A DNA stretch of 64,000 nt, taken from contig NZ_MSZZ01000010.1 of the NCBI RefSeq assembly GCF_002093975.1, forward strand, positions 248,001 to 312,000, given 5' to 3'. Origin of the DNA: Thermoactinospora rubra (lineage in GTDB: Bacteria > Actinomycetota > Actinomycetes > Streptosporangiales > Streptosporangiaceae). Numbering within the stretch: the stretch's first letter is position 1; the number at the start of each line of letters is the position of its first letter. The notes under the pieces were generated by a model. The model did no database searches. It was not told the origin of the DNA and was given only the letters and a program-made list of their open reading frames with translations. Shown in pieces: positions 50,001 through 57,712 of this stretch. Made by a program: the position numbers and the translations under genes.

Positions 50001-50999
50001 GACGTCCGCCAGCATGACGCCGGCCGCGTTCGTGCGGGCCTGCGGCGTCTTGCCGGTGCCGGTGACGACCACCTGGCCGCCGCGGGCGGCGCGCACGCTG
50101 AGCTCGGTGAGGGCTCCGGTGGCCAGTGTCGTGACCGTGCCCGTGCCCTTGTCGGGCAGGCTGACCCTGCGCACCGCGGCCGAGTTCTCGCCCTCGACCT
50201 CGGCGTACACGAGACCGCCGTCGGCGTCCGGGGTCAGCCGGTACGGCACGCCCTTGGCCCGGGCGAGCAGCGTCCGCTTCCCGGAGGGGGCGACCCGGAC
50301 CAGCGCGGCGGCGTCGGCGGCCACGATGCCGATCGGCGTGGGCACCGCCGACGTGAGCTGTCCCGGCACCTGGATCGGCTTGTCCAGGGTGCCCTTGGCC
50401 GTGTCGAGCGCCAGCAGGCGCGTGGCGGCCGGCTCCTCGGCGCTCTGGGTCAGGATCGCGGTCTCGGACGGCCCGCAACCAGGGTTGAAGTAGGCCAGCG
50501 TGGTCTGTACCGCCAGCTTGCGCACGGGGCCGCCGTCGAGATCCACGATCGCGGTGAAGCCGCCGCGATCGGCCAGGTCGGGTTTGTTGGTGAACGTGCG
50601 CGGCGCGTACACGACCACCGCGCGCTTGCCGGAGGCGGTCACGCACATGTTGCCGATCCACGCGTCGGTATCGAAGCCCGGCTCGGACAGCGACGCGGCG
50701 GTCCGCCACCGGTAGCCGTCCTTGGCGTCGGCGACCAGCACGTGGAAGCCGCTGGCGTCCCCGCTCGTGGCCACGGCCCGGTCGGCGGAACTCTCCCATC
50801 CGGTGCCGAGCAGTCCGGCGCGCTCGCCGGTGGGGACCTGTTCAGGGGCGGCGGACTTCGTGGGCGGCACTGCGATGTCGGCGTGGGCGGGCGGTGGCGT
50901 CGGCGTCGGTTCGGCGGATGCAGGGGGTGGCGCGGACAGCTGGCCCAAGAACAGGGCCGTGACGGCCGCGGCAGCGGCGAGGGGTTTGAAACTGCGCAT
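47064..50999 (-). CDS. Large secreted protein: lytic-transglycosylase-like region plus C-terminal SGNH/GDSL esterase
   Basis: 1311 residues. Signal peptide at 1-29 (cleavage near ASA-EP). Residues 60-400 are beta-rich repeats suggestive of a propeller. About 470-700 is a transglycosylase-like region: AAQESNMWQAARFA with candidate catalytic Glu at about 502, YGVMQITDGM and FAVWAYNSGFHPN. About 830-980 looks like a golvesin-type beta domain (WARVLVHLPVIGA, SIRLSNVTDDGKG). The last 320 residues are an SGNH hydrolase: GDSYSSGEGAG (Ser about 993), VACSGA, LGGNDV and ESFHPNDAG with the catalytic His. It is probably a cell-wall or extracellular polymer remodelling enzyme. A decayed partial copy lies just upstream. 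Confidence 0.85.
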   Translation of the reverse strand: MRSFKPLAAAAAVTALFLGQLSAPPPASAEPTPTPPPAHADIAVPPTKSAAPEQVPTGERAGLLGTGWESSADRAVATSGDASGFHVLVADAKDGYRWRTAASLSEPGFDTDAWIGNMCVTASGKRAVVVYAPRTFTNKPDLADRGGFTAIVDLDGGPVRKLAVQTTLAYFNPGCGPSETAILTQSAEEPAATRLLALDTAKGTLDKPIQVPGQLTSAVPTPIGIVAADAAALVRVAPSGKRTLLARAKGVPYRLTPDADGGLVYAEVEGENSAAVRRVSLPDKGTGTVTTLATGALTELSVRAARGGQVVVTGTGKTPQARTNAAGVMLADVGHEARPSLSGRLAVTSVLRTHTPDPRVAPADPTDAQRVDITATSLVTNKTFTLAVTPTPGAGGGAEPSPALGLGSAATAGGPNQPDDDDRAYCSVPRNDPRMQAMQPKPRQVEWAVDQAVRGVLTVQRPANWKNLPLPAYTPQGLFPPRTLEGGGYVPAQVLLGIAAQESNMWQAARFAVPGMTANPLIGNYYGIDYYNDDESDDWHIRWDKADCGYGVMQITDGMRKAGKEKPGEVALPSDHQKAIALDFAANIARGLQMLQDKWNETRRAGLIINNGSADRIENWFFAVWAYNSGFHPNTHDGSPWGVGWFNNPVNPRYPADRNPFLETSYADAAEPQKWPYPEKVMGWAGHPIELIETPGNLVHGYRAAWWLTEADRTNVRPPVHQFCDESNQCYWPEGHFEPDAPGLEGEPAGPCAHKDSNGKYDLKCWYHQRSQWIDDCQTTCGRELLRFDPGYPYQEDATSYAPNCGLTGLPQGALIVDNLHSSVPSVRPNCDPQYADVGSFQFTFQHDLHGNYPGKIDVHQIGSGFAGQFWMSNTIPSDAPRAVGTWTLNQTAGWARVLVHLPVIGARTQQARYEIDLNGDRTYGKKRYLPQQIGRNGWVSLGVYNFNGTIPSIRLSNVTDDGKGTVRVAWDAIAIQMLNAKPKHIVAALGDSYSSGEGAGDYFASSDADHGTAWWNACRRSNDAYSRKVVLPGGTTNLGTLADRFDANHELGFVACSGAMTWNAAGWDTPRSWDSPGNYKTGEGQFHEMAQVKSGVLDGNTTLVTLTLGGNDVVDGGAQGIFSKVVSACLAPGTDPYCASATSGQKAMIGVMVDNVEGVIREIRTRAQNAKIVLLGYPVPISLTRECAVLSTLITPDDAKAIADLVTHMGAKQKERVDALRAEGIPVYFAQPGNEFLLHGVCDSDPYINGITTGPRGEGDFHVGDDPSPLCIIQEVICMSRESFHPNDAGTSAYARALRAGLDEAGYRSP

Positions 51000-51371
51000 G
51001 ATCTTCCCAGGTGGCGGAGGGGAGGGGGGATGGGAGGGTTCGTCAGCGGCGGTGACGCGCCCGCCCGTCAGTTCGCTCAGGCGCCGACATGCTCCCCGCC
51101 TCCGTGGGGGGCACCGTCGACTACAGGCTGGTCAGCGCCTTCAGCTTGCGTACCGGACCGCCGTCGAGGTCTACGGTCGCGGTCGGCCGGCTCGGCCTTG
51201 CCGGTGTACGTGCGCGGCCCCTACCGCGGCTCGGCCCGTTCGGCAGGGCCGGCGGGTGACCGGCCGCGACCGTGCAGTCTCGGCCGGGCGGCGGCGGGGC
51301 GCTCGCGGGAGGCGGCGTGGTCGACGACATCGAGACCGACAGATCGCTGCGCAGGCTCCCCGGCCGAAGGG
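51000..51371. other. Gene-poor gap upstream of the large secreted hydrolase, with a relic
   Basis: 372 bp without an intact gene. It should contain the promoter of the gene at 47064-50999. A purine-rich G-tract (51010-51035) and the decayed partial copy at 51121-51230 are the only recognisable contents. Confidence 0.6.
51121..51230 (-). pseudogene. Decayed partial copy of the large secreted hydrolase gene
   Basis: On the minus strand the sequence reads TATVDLDGGPVRKLKALTSL then a stop; the intact neighbour gene has TAIVDLDGGPVRKLAVQTTL. At DNA level 51138-51182 matches about 50516-50560 with roughly 15% differences, and further similarity (gtacgtgcgcggc) continues after a small deletion. It is a short leftover of a paralogue or tandem duplicate. 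Confidence 0.65.
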
Positions 51372-51986
51372 TCAGGCGTTGTAGCGGAGCCAGACCTGGT
51401 GGCCCCGGTGGTGGCAGTCCCACTGAACGATCTTGGTGAGGTCGGCCAGCGACGCTCCCTGAACCTCCATGCAGTAGTTGGAGGCGTCGTTCACCTGGAT
51501 GTTGGGGTAGGTGCTGGTGTTGCGCCAGACCTGGTTGTCCAGGCCGAGGTAGCAGGTGTACTGCAGGAGCGGCGCTCCCCGCGTCAAGGTCGGGATGGGC
51601 TCCAGGCACTTGCCGCTGTTGCCGTTGCCGATCAGATGGAAGTCGATGGAGCCGTCGCCCTCGGTGTGCCACAGGAACCACATTTGCGAGGTCCTGCCGG
51701 CGATGCACCGGTACTGCACCGCCTGCGCGCCGCTGTCCTTGGAGGCGCCCCGGATGTCCAGGCACTTGCCGGTGTAGAGGTTGCGGTACGTGTAGGGCCC
51801 GATCCACGAGCCCTGGACCTGCACCCCGTCCTTGGTGACCGGTGGAGGCGGCGGCGCTACGTCGCCCGCGACGGCCAGGACCGCTTCCATCCGGGAATCC
51901 GACGGCTGCGCGTTCGCCGCACCGGACAGGCCGCCGATTAACAAGGCGACGGCTGAGATGAGCATGGCCAACTTTCTGACACGCAC
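51372..51986 (-). CDS. Secreted ricin-type beta-trefoil lectin (carbohydrate-binding) protein
   Basis: 204 residues. Signal peptide at 1-27 (RKLAMLISAVALLIGGLSG, cleavage ANA-QP), a Pro-rich spacer, then one RICIN beta-trefoil: three repeats ending in QMWFLW, NQVWRN and HQVWLRYNA (QxW boxes), each with a paired Cys (GKCLDIRG, GKCLEPI, YCMEVQG). It has no catalytic domain, so it is a free-standing lectin likely binding an exopolysaccharide or cell-wall glycan. The GTG at 51986 is chosen because AGAGGAAG lies about 8 bases upstream. Confidence 0.85.
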   Translation of the reverse strand: MRVRKLAMLISAVALLIGGLSGAANAQPSDSRMEAVLAVAGDVAPPPPPVTKDGVQVQGSWIGPYTYRNLYTGKCLDIRGASKDSGAQAVQYRCIAGRTSQMWFLWHTEGDGSIDFHLIGNGNSGKCLEPIPTLTRGAPLLQYTCYLGLDNQVWRNTSTYPNIQVNDASNYCMEVQGASLADLTKIVQWDCHHRGHQVWLRYNA

Positions 51987-52476
51987 GATGGGTCTTCCTC
52001 TCGTCCTGGGAGTGTTCAACCGAATGGTCGCAGCGCAGAAGATTGCCGGACAGGCCATCAACGGGACATCTGCCGGGCATTCCAGGACGTCGACCTGCGT
52101 TTTTGCGCTGGCGGCCGAAACGGCGTTCCCGGCGGTCGGTCAACGGGGCCGCACACGGGCGTTCACGGATCCGGGAAGTCGGCCAGTTCGTGCACGACCG
52201 CTGTGTCCGGGCGAGCGGGACTGCCGATGGTCGTTTCGACAGCGAGACGGCAGCGGTCCACGCCGCCGCCAAGGATCAATACCCCGGCCTGCTGGTGCGA
52301 GAGTGGGCTCGGGCCGCTGGCGGCAGCGGCCCGAGCCACAGCCCGACCATGCTGCCGCCGGCATCCTCGCCCCCGCTCCGCATCGCCACCCCGCCGAGCA
52401 GCCAGGTGAGTCGCGGCCCGGGTGGAGGATCATGGGGGAGCCCGGCTCCGGCGACCATGGGCGGGAAGAGGGACAT
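51987..52476. other. Gene-free stretch between the lectin gene and the transposase fragment
   Basis: About 490 bp. Open frames exist on both strands but none looks like a real protein or is preceded by a ribosome site. It should hold the lectin promoter near 52000-52050; the rest may be the decayed body of the insertion sequence whose end is at 52477-52656. Confidence 0.5.
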
Positions 52477-52656
52477 CCGGAAAGCCTGGAACAAGACCCC
52501 GTTGATCACCGTGCGGTGGTCGGCCCACTGCCCGCCGGGCCTGACGTTGGCGGGCAGCAACGGAGCGATCTTGTTCCACAGCGCATCGCTCAGCTCATGT
52601 CGTCCCACCATGCCGGACCCCTGCCCGGCTGGCAGCAGATCCAGCATCACCTTCAA
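52477..52656 (-). pseudogene. IS5-family transposase fragment (N-terminus only)
   Basis: The first 60 codons read GRHELSDALWNKIAPLLPAN and WADHRTVINGVLFQAFR, the N-terminal helical domain (DUF4096-like) of IS5-group transposases. After that the homology stops and no DDE catalytic part is found. A sequence (gacgtgtctgatggctcttg, 52657-52676 on the minus strand) just outside may be the insertion-sequence terminus, immediately next to the stop codon of the antiporter gene. Confidence 0.75.
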
Positions 52657-52673
52657 GAGCCATCAGACACGTC

Positions 52674-54227
52674 CTAGCGCTCCAGGATCGCCTCCTCGAA
52701 GTCCAGCTCGGCCATCACCCTGCGCAGCACCTCGTCGTCGATGCGCCGCTCGTCGCGCAGCCGCACGAACACCTCCCGCTCGGCGGCCAGCATCTCCTGG
52801 CGCAGCCTGCGGTACAGCGCGCTGGGCGTCTCGGCGCCGTCCATGGCGGTGCCGCCGCCTAGCCGTTCCCACGCCGTCAGCGCCCGCCGCTCGGTCTTGG
52901 TCTTCAGCTGGTCCAGCACGTCCTGGTAGATCTCGTCCGGCGGCCCCTCGCGGGCCACGATCCGCTCCAGGGCCTCCATGCCCGCGGCGATGGCCTGCTG
53001 CTTGGCGGCGGCCTCGGCCAGGTCGTCCTCGTAGGCCTCCCGCTCGTTGGACACCCGCAGCCTCCTGATGAGCAGGGGGAAGGTCAGGCCCTGGATGAGC
53101 AGGGTGCCGATGACGGTGGTGAACGTCAGGAAGACGACCAGATCCTTGTCCGGGATGGGCGTGTCGACCAGGGCGAAGGCGGCGGCCAGCGACACCACGC
53201 CGCGCATGCCCGCCCACGCGACGACGATCGCGTGCCTGACCGGCGGGCGGTCGCGCCGCAGGTAGGAGAAGGCGAACACCCACACGAAGCGGGCCAGCAC
53301 GGTCGCGGCGAAGACGGCGGCCGCGTACCCGGCCAGCCGCCAGGGGCCGTACCCCTGGGGCAGCACGGCCGGCAGCTGCAGGCCGATCAGCGCGAAGACG
53401 ATGCTCTCCAGGAAGAAGTCCAGCACCTTCCACACGCCGGCGGCCACCAGGCGGGTGCCGAACCCCATGCGGTGCATCCGGTTGCCCAGGTAGAGGCCGA
53501 CGATCACCACGGAGATGACGCCGGAGGCGTGGACGAGCTCGGCGGCCAGGTAGGCGGCGAACGGGATGAGCAGCATCGCCGTGTTCTCCGCCAGCGAGTC
53601 GCGCATCCGCTCCAGCGCCCAGCCGAACGCCACCGCCAGCGCCACCCCGACGAGGGTGCCGCCCGCCGCCGAGAGCAGGAACTGCCAGGAGCCGTCCAGC
53701 AGGTCGAAGGCCGCGCCGGTCGCCGCCCCGAGCGCCACCCGGTAGGCGGTCAGCGCCGTGGCGTCGTTGAACAGGCTCTCGCCGACGAGGATGGTGACGA
53801 TCCGGCGGGGCAGGCCGAGCCGGCGGGCGACGGCCACGGCGGCCACCGCGTCCGGCGGGGCCACGATGGCGCCCAGCGCGAAGGCCGCCGCCAGCGGCAG
53901 GGACGGCACGAGCAGGTGCACGACCCAGCCGACGACGAGCATGGTGAACAGCACCAGGCCGACCGACAGCAGCGCGACCGGCCGCTTGACGTCGCGCAGG
54001 CGCAGGTAGGAGCTGTCGAGGGCGGCCGAGTACAGCAGCGGCGGCAGGAACACCAGCAGCACGATCTCGGGTTCGAGCGTGAACCTGCCCGGGAACAGCG
54101 GCGAGGCCAGCATCCCGGCCAGCACGAGCAGCAGCGGCGCCGGCCAGCCCAGCCGTCGGGACAGCGCCGCCACCCCCAGCGCCCCCGCGGCCAGGAGCAG
54201 CAGGCTCAGGCCGGTCATCTCGTCCAT
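52674..54227 (-). CDS. Cation/proton antiporter, CPA1 family (NhaP-like)
   Basis: 517 residues with about 12 membrane spans. The CPA1 motifs are clear: LLVFLPPLLYSAAL, ALGAIVAPPDAVAAVAVARR and LVGESLFNDATALTAYRVAL (ion-binding Asp), then WAGMRGVVSLAAAFAL. A C-terminal cytoplasmic domain of about 110 residues, helical and highly charged, follows, as in Na+/H+ exchangers regulated by pH. It exchanges Na+ or K+ for H+. Its stop codon abuts the insertion-sequence fragment, so the last residues might have been altered. Confidence 0.92.
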   Translation of the reverse strand: MDEMTGLSLLLLAAGALGVAALSRRLGWPAPLLLVLAGMLASPLFPGRFTLEPEIVLLVFLPPLLYSAALDSSYLRLRDVKRPVALLSVGLVLFTMLVVGWVVHLLVPSLPLAAAFALGAIVAPPDAVAAVAVARRLGLPRRIVTILVGESLFNDATALTAYRVALGAATGAAFDLLDGSWQFLLSAAGGTLVGVALAVAFGWALERMRDSLAENTAMLLIPFAAYLAAELVHASGVISVVIVGLYLGNRMHRMGFGTRLVAAGVWKVLDFFLESIVFALIGLQLPAVLPQGYGPWRLAGYAAAVFAATVLARFVWVFAFSYLRRDRPPVRHAIVVAWAGMRGVVSLAAAFALVDTPIPDKDLVVFLTFTTVIGTLLIQGLTFPLLIRRLRVSNEREAYEDDLAEAAAKQQAIAAGMEALERIVAREGPPDEIYQDVLDQLKTKTERRALTAWERLGGGTAMDGAETPSALYRRLRQEMLAAEREVFVRLRDERRIDDEVLRRVMAELDFEEAILER

Positions 54228-54426
54228 GGACCCCCCTCAGCCGGTCAAGGGCGGCCGCCCGTCCGGCGTTGATCGTCGTGGACGCCAACACCGGGCGCGC
54301 CCGCCGGCCGTCCCCGGTTCGCTGCGGGCGCAATACGGGCGCGGCGGACGGCCACAGGGGCATGATGCCCGACCGCCGGGCGGCGGGGTCGCGCCGGCCC
54401 GGCTCAGGAGGTGCGGGGCGGGGTCC

Positions 54427-55347
54427 TCACCAGCGGGGGTCGTCGTGGCGCTGCTGGTCGGGCCGCAGCCGCTCGCCCGTCACGTACATGTCGTCGGGGA
54501 CGTAGGGGCGGGTGATGCTGGGCTCGGGCTGCTGGGGCGTGCCGAGCCCGAGCAGCGGGTCGACGGGGTTGGGCTGCCGGCGGCGCCGTCCGGCGCCGGG
54601 GATGCCGTGCATGGGCGTGCCGAGCCCGGCCGCGGCCGGCGCCGGCTCCTGCGGCTGCGCGATGTGCTGCCCGGTGTACGGCGGGGCCGAGCCGTACTGC
54701 TGGGCGCCCTGGTAGGAGTCCTGGTAGGAGGCGGCCGAGCCGTACTGCTGGGAGGTCTGGTACTGCGGGCCCAGGCCGAGCGGGTCGGCGCGCAGCTGGG
54801 ACTGGTCGGCGGGCAGCTGGTAGACCGGGTCGCCGGCGCCGGCGGCGACGGGCTCGGCATACTGGGGCCGGCGCTCGGTGTACTGCGGCTCGGTGTACTG
54901 CGGCGCGGCGTAGGACTCGCGCGGCGCGGTGGTCTCCCCGAAGGAGGCCACGAGCTTGTCGGGCGGCGGCGTGCCGCGGGCGACCAGGACGTCGCTGGGC
55001 GCCATGGCGGCGGTGGGCCGTTCGTCGGTGAGCGGCTGGGCGGGCGGGAAGTTCTCGGGCGGCCGGTTGTACTGGCCCGTGCCGGGGATCACCGGCGGCT
55101 CCCCGGCCGGCTGGGCGGCGGGCTCGCCCCCGGTCACCTCGGCGTAGCCCTCGTCGAGGGTGTCCAGGAGGCGGCCGACGTCCTCGATCGGCATGCGGAA
55201 GCTCGCGGTGCACATCTCCCCGCGCCACAGGCTCAGGACAAGGGTTCCCTCGTGCCAGGTGACCCGGAGACACCGCTCCTGGCCTCGGGCATCGAAGAAT
55301 ACTTCGCCGAACGACGGCAGCGGCACAACTTCCGACATGGAGGACAT
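54427..55347 (-). CDS. Protein with a small conserved N-terminal domain and a disordered Pro/Gln/Tyr-rich tail
   Basis: 306 residues. The first 65 (LPSFGEVFFDARGQERCLRV, TWHEGTLVLSLWRGEMCTAS) form a compact beta-rich domain seen as a hypothetical protein in Streptosporangiales-like genomes. The remainder is low-complexity with repeated tyrosine-containing units (PQYTEPQYTERRPQYAEP, SQQYGSAASYQDSYQGAQQ), likely disordered. No known function. The start is either ATG at 55347 or the ATG four codons later. It is divergent from the DinG-type gene. Confidence 0.7.
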   Translation of the reverse strand: MSSMSEVVPLPSFGEVFFDARGQERCLRVTWHEGTLVLSLWRGEMCTASFRMPIEDVGRLLDTLDEGYAEVTGGEPAAQPAGEPPVIPGTGQYNRPPENFPPAQPLTDERPTAAMAPSDVLVARGTPPPDKLVASFGETTAPRESYAAPQYTEPQYTERRPQYAEPVAAGAGDPVYQLPADQSQLRADPLGLGPQYQTSQQYGSAASYQDSYQGAQQYGSAPPYTGQHIAQPQEPAPAAAGLGTPMHGIPGAGRRRRQPNPVDPLLGLGTPQQPEPSITRPYVPDDMYVTGERLRPDQQRHDDPRW

Positions 55348-55554
55348 TTTTCTTTAACCAGCCTATATTCGTCCACTCAGCCTCTAAAAACCCAGGTCAG
55401 CAAGTGTTTACCATGCGCCCCAGAAGCCCCCTCGGGAAGATCGTCGTCTACCCTCTGCGTCCGGTCGTCAGTGTGCCACGCGGATGCCGATGCGTCCGGT
55501 GAACGCCGGGATGCACATATCGCGTCACCCCTCGCACAGGCCCGCGGTCATGGG

Positions 55555-55563
55555 TTATCCACA
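55555..55563 (+). promoter_or_regulatory. Perfect DnaA-box sequence upstream of the DinG gene
   Basis: ttatccaca matches the classical DnaA box exactly, 33 bases before the helicase start. A single copy; it could be chance or DnaA-mediated control. Confidence 0.35.
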
Positions 55564-55595
55564 ATCCGGGTGATCGCCGGCCGCCGGGCGGCCGG

Positions 55596-57584
55596 ATGCG
55601 GGTAGCGTTTGCTTCCGTGCCGGATTCCCTCCTCCCCCCCGTCGAGTCCCTCCTCAAGACCGCCGTCAGTGCCCTGGGCGGCACCGAGCGGCCCGGTCAG
55701 GTGACCATGGCGCGTGCCGTCCAGCACGCCATCGAGGCGGAGGAGCATCTGGCCGTGCAGGCCGGCACCGGCACCGGCAAGTCGCTGGCCTATCTGGTGC
55801 CCGCGCTGCGGCACGCCATGGAGTCCGACACCACGGTGGTCGTCTCCACGGCCACCATCGCGCTGCAGCGCCAGCTGGTCGACCGCGACCTGCCCCGGCT
55901 GGCCGAGTCGCTGGCCGACGAGCTGCCCCACGAGCCGACGTTCGCGATCCTCAAGGGCCGGCGCAACTACCTGTGCCGCCACAAGCTGACCGCCGCCTGG
56001 CCGGAGGAGGACGAGCCGGAGCAGCTGTTCGACCCGCGCGAGGTGAGCGCCACCGGGCGGATGGTCCAGCGCATCCAGGAGTGGGCCGAGCAGACCGAGA
56101 CCGGCGACCGCGACGAGCTGGTCCCCGGCGTCAACGAGCAGGCCTGGCGGCAGTTCTCGGTCAGCGCCCGCGAGTGCCTGGGCGCCGCCCGCTGCCCCAG
56201 CGCCGGGGAGTGCTTCGCGGAGCTGGCCAAGGCCCGCGCGGGCGAGGTCGACATCGTCGTCACCAACCACGCGCTGCTGGCGATCGACGCCATGGAGGAG
56301 ATGTCGATCCTGCCCGAGCACGACGTGGTGGTGGTCGACGAGGCCCACGAGCTGGTCGACCGCGTCACCTCGGTGGTCACCGACGAGCTGTCGGAGACGT
56401 CGGTGTTCCTGGCGGTGCGGCGGGTGGCCAGACTCATCGAGCAGCCGGTCGCCGACCGGCTGCAGGAGGCGGGCGAAGACCTCAAGGCGCTGCTGGCCGC
56501 CGCGCCGCCCGGCCGCGTCGACGACCTGCCCCCGGTGCTCGCCCAGACGCTCGCCCTGGTGCGCGACGCGGCGCACGCCTGCATCACCGCGATGGGCTCG
56601 CGCAACGCCGACAAGGACGACCCGGACAAGAGCGGCCAGCGCAAGATGGCCTTCGCCGCGCTCGACGAGGTCCACGACACGGCGGTGCGCATGCTGGAGG
56701 CGTTCGGCCACGACTCCGAGGCCGACCGGGCCGAGGTGGTGTGGCTGGAGGCCGGCACCGACCGCCGCCCGCCCACCCTGCGGGTGGCGCCGCTGACCGT
56801 CGGCGGCATGCTGCGTGACAAGCTCTTCGGCGACCGCACGGTGGTGCTCACCTCCGCCACGCTGGCCCTGGGCGGCACCTTCGACGCGCTGGCCCGGCAG
56901 TGGGGCCTGGCCGACGGCGAGTGGCAGGGCATCGACGTCGGCTCGCCCTTCGACCACCAGCGCTCGGGCATCCTCTACGTCGCCAAGCACCTGCCCCAGC
57001 CGGGCCGCGACGGGCTGCCCCAGGCCTACCTCGACGAGATCGCCGAGCTGATCGAGGCGGCGGGCGGGCGCACGCTGGGATTGTTCTCCTCCATGCGCGC
57101 CGCCAAGGCCGCCGCCGAGGCGCTGCGCGACCGGCTGGAGGTGCCGCTGCTGTGCCAGGGCGACGACTCGACCATGCTGCTGGTCAAGCAGTTCGCCGAG
57201 GACGAGGCCACCTGCCTGTTCGGCACGCTGTCGCTGTGGCAGGGGGTCGACGTGCCGGGGCCGTCGCTGCGCCTGGTGATCATCGACCGGGTGCCCTTCC
57301 CGCGGCCCGACGACCCGCTCACCTCGGCCCGCCAGCGCCACGTCGCGGCCAAGGGCGGCAACGGGTTCATGGCGGTGGCGGCCAACCACGCCGCCCTGCT
57401 GCTGGCGCAGGGGGTGGGGCGGCTGCTGCGGTCGCAGGACGACAAGGGTGTCGTCGCGGTGCTCGACCCCCGGCTGGCCACGGCCCGCTACAGCGGCTTC
57501 CTGCTGAGCTCGCTGCCGCCGTTCTGGCGGACGACCGACCCGGCCGTTCCGCGTGCGGCGCTCAGGCGGCTGGCCTCGCAGTAA
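55596..57584 (+). CDS. dinG: ATP-dependent DNA helicase of the DinG/XPD family
   Basis: 662 residues, superfamily 2. Walker A is in VQAGTGTGKSLAYL (about 55-65), Walker B VVVDEAHELVD (about 245), and the C-terminal motifs include LTSATLALGG, FGTLSLWQGVDVPG and QGVGRLLRSQDD with the arginine finger. Four cysteines in the iron-sulfur position (YLCRHK at about 127, ECLGAARCPSAGEC at about 191-204) indicate a 4Fe-4S helicase. It probably resolves R-loops or unwinds DNA during repair. The start may be ATG 55596 or GTG 55617. Confidence 0.92.
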   Translation: MRVAFASVPDSLLPPVESLLKTAVSALGGTERPGQVTMARAVQHAIEAEEHLAVQAGTGTGKSLAYLVPALRHAMESDTTVVVSTATIALQRQLVDRDLPRLAESLADELPHEPTFAILKGRRNYLCRHKLTAAWPEEDEPEQLFDPREVSATGRMVQRIQEWAEQTETGDRDELVPGVNEQAWRQFSVSARECLGAARCPSAGECFAELAKARAGEVDIVVTNHALLAIDAMEEMSILPEHDVVVVDEAHELVDRVTSVVTDELSETSVFLAVRRVARLIEQPVADRLQEAGEDLKALLAAAPPGRVDDLPPVLAQTLALVRDAAHACITAMGSRNADKDDPDKSGQRKMAFAALDEVHDTAVRMLEAFGHDSEADRAEVVWLEAGTDRRPPTLRVAPLTVGGMLRDKLFGDRTVVLTSATLALGGTFDALARQWGLADGEWQGIDVGSPFDHQRSGILYVAKHLPQPGRDGLPQAYLDEIAELIEAAGGRTLGLFSSMRAAKAAAEALRDRLEVPLLCQGDDSTMLLVKQFAEDEATCLFGTLSLWQGVDVPGPSLRLVIIDRVPFPRPDDPLTSARQRHVAAKGGNGFMAVAANHAALLLAQGVGRLLRSQDDKGVVAVLDPRLATARYSGFLLSSLPPFWRTTDPAVPRAALRRLASQ

Positions 57585-57712
57585 GTTCGCGGGCTCTCCG
57601 GCCCGCACGCCGGCGCCACCGGGACGGCGGGCCCGCAACCCCGCCGGTGACGAACCCGGCGAGCGTCGCCCGAGCAGCGGCGGTGGCGGCGGTCGGTCGT
57701 GCCCGTTGCGGG

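Noticed and set aside
47142..51941. 1599-codon open frame on the plus strand
   Set aside because: It is the antisense shadow of the secreted hydrolase and lectin genes: composition is rich in Arg, Gly, Val and His, no ribosome site and no recognisable domain.
52043..53068. 341-codon plus-strand frame over the transposase fragment and antiporter end
   Set aside because: It changes composition along its length and becomes the antisense of the antiporter gene; no ribosome site and no recognised domain.
57585..57712. Terminator between dinG and argG
   Set aside because: Only a 6-bp dyad (gcgggc / gcccgc) was found just after the dinG stop, too weak to call with the loop and flanks present.
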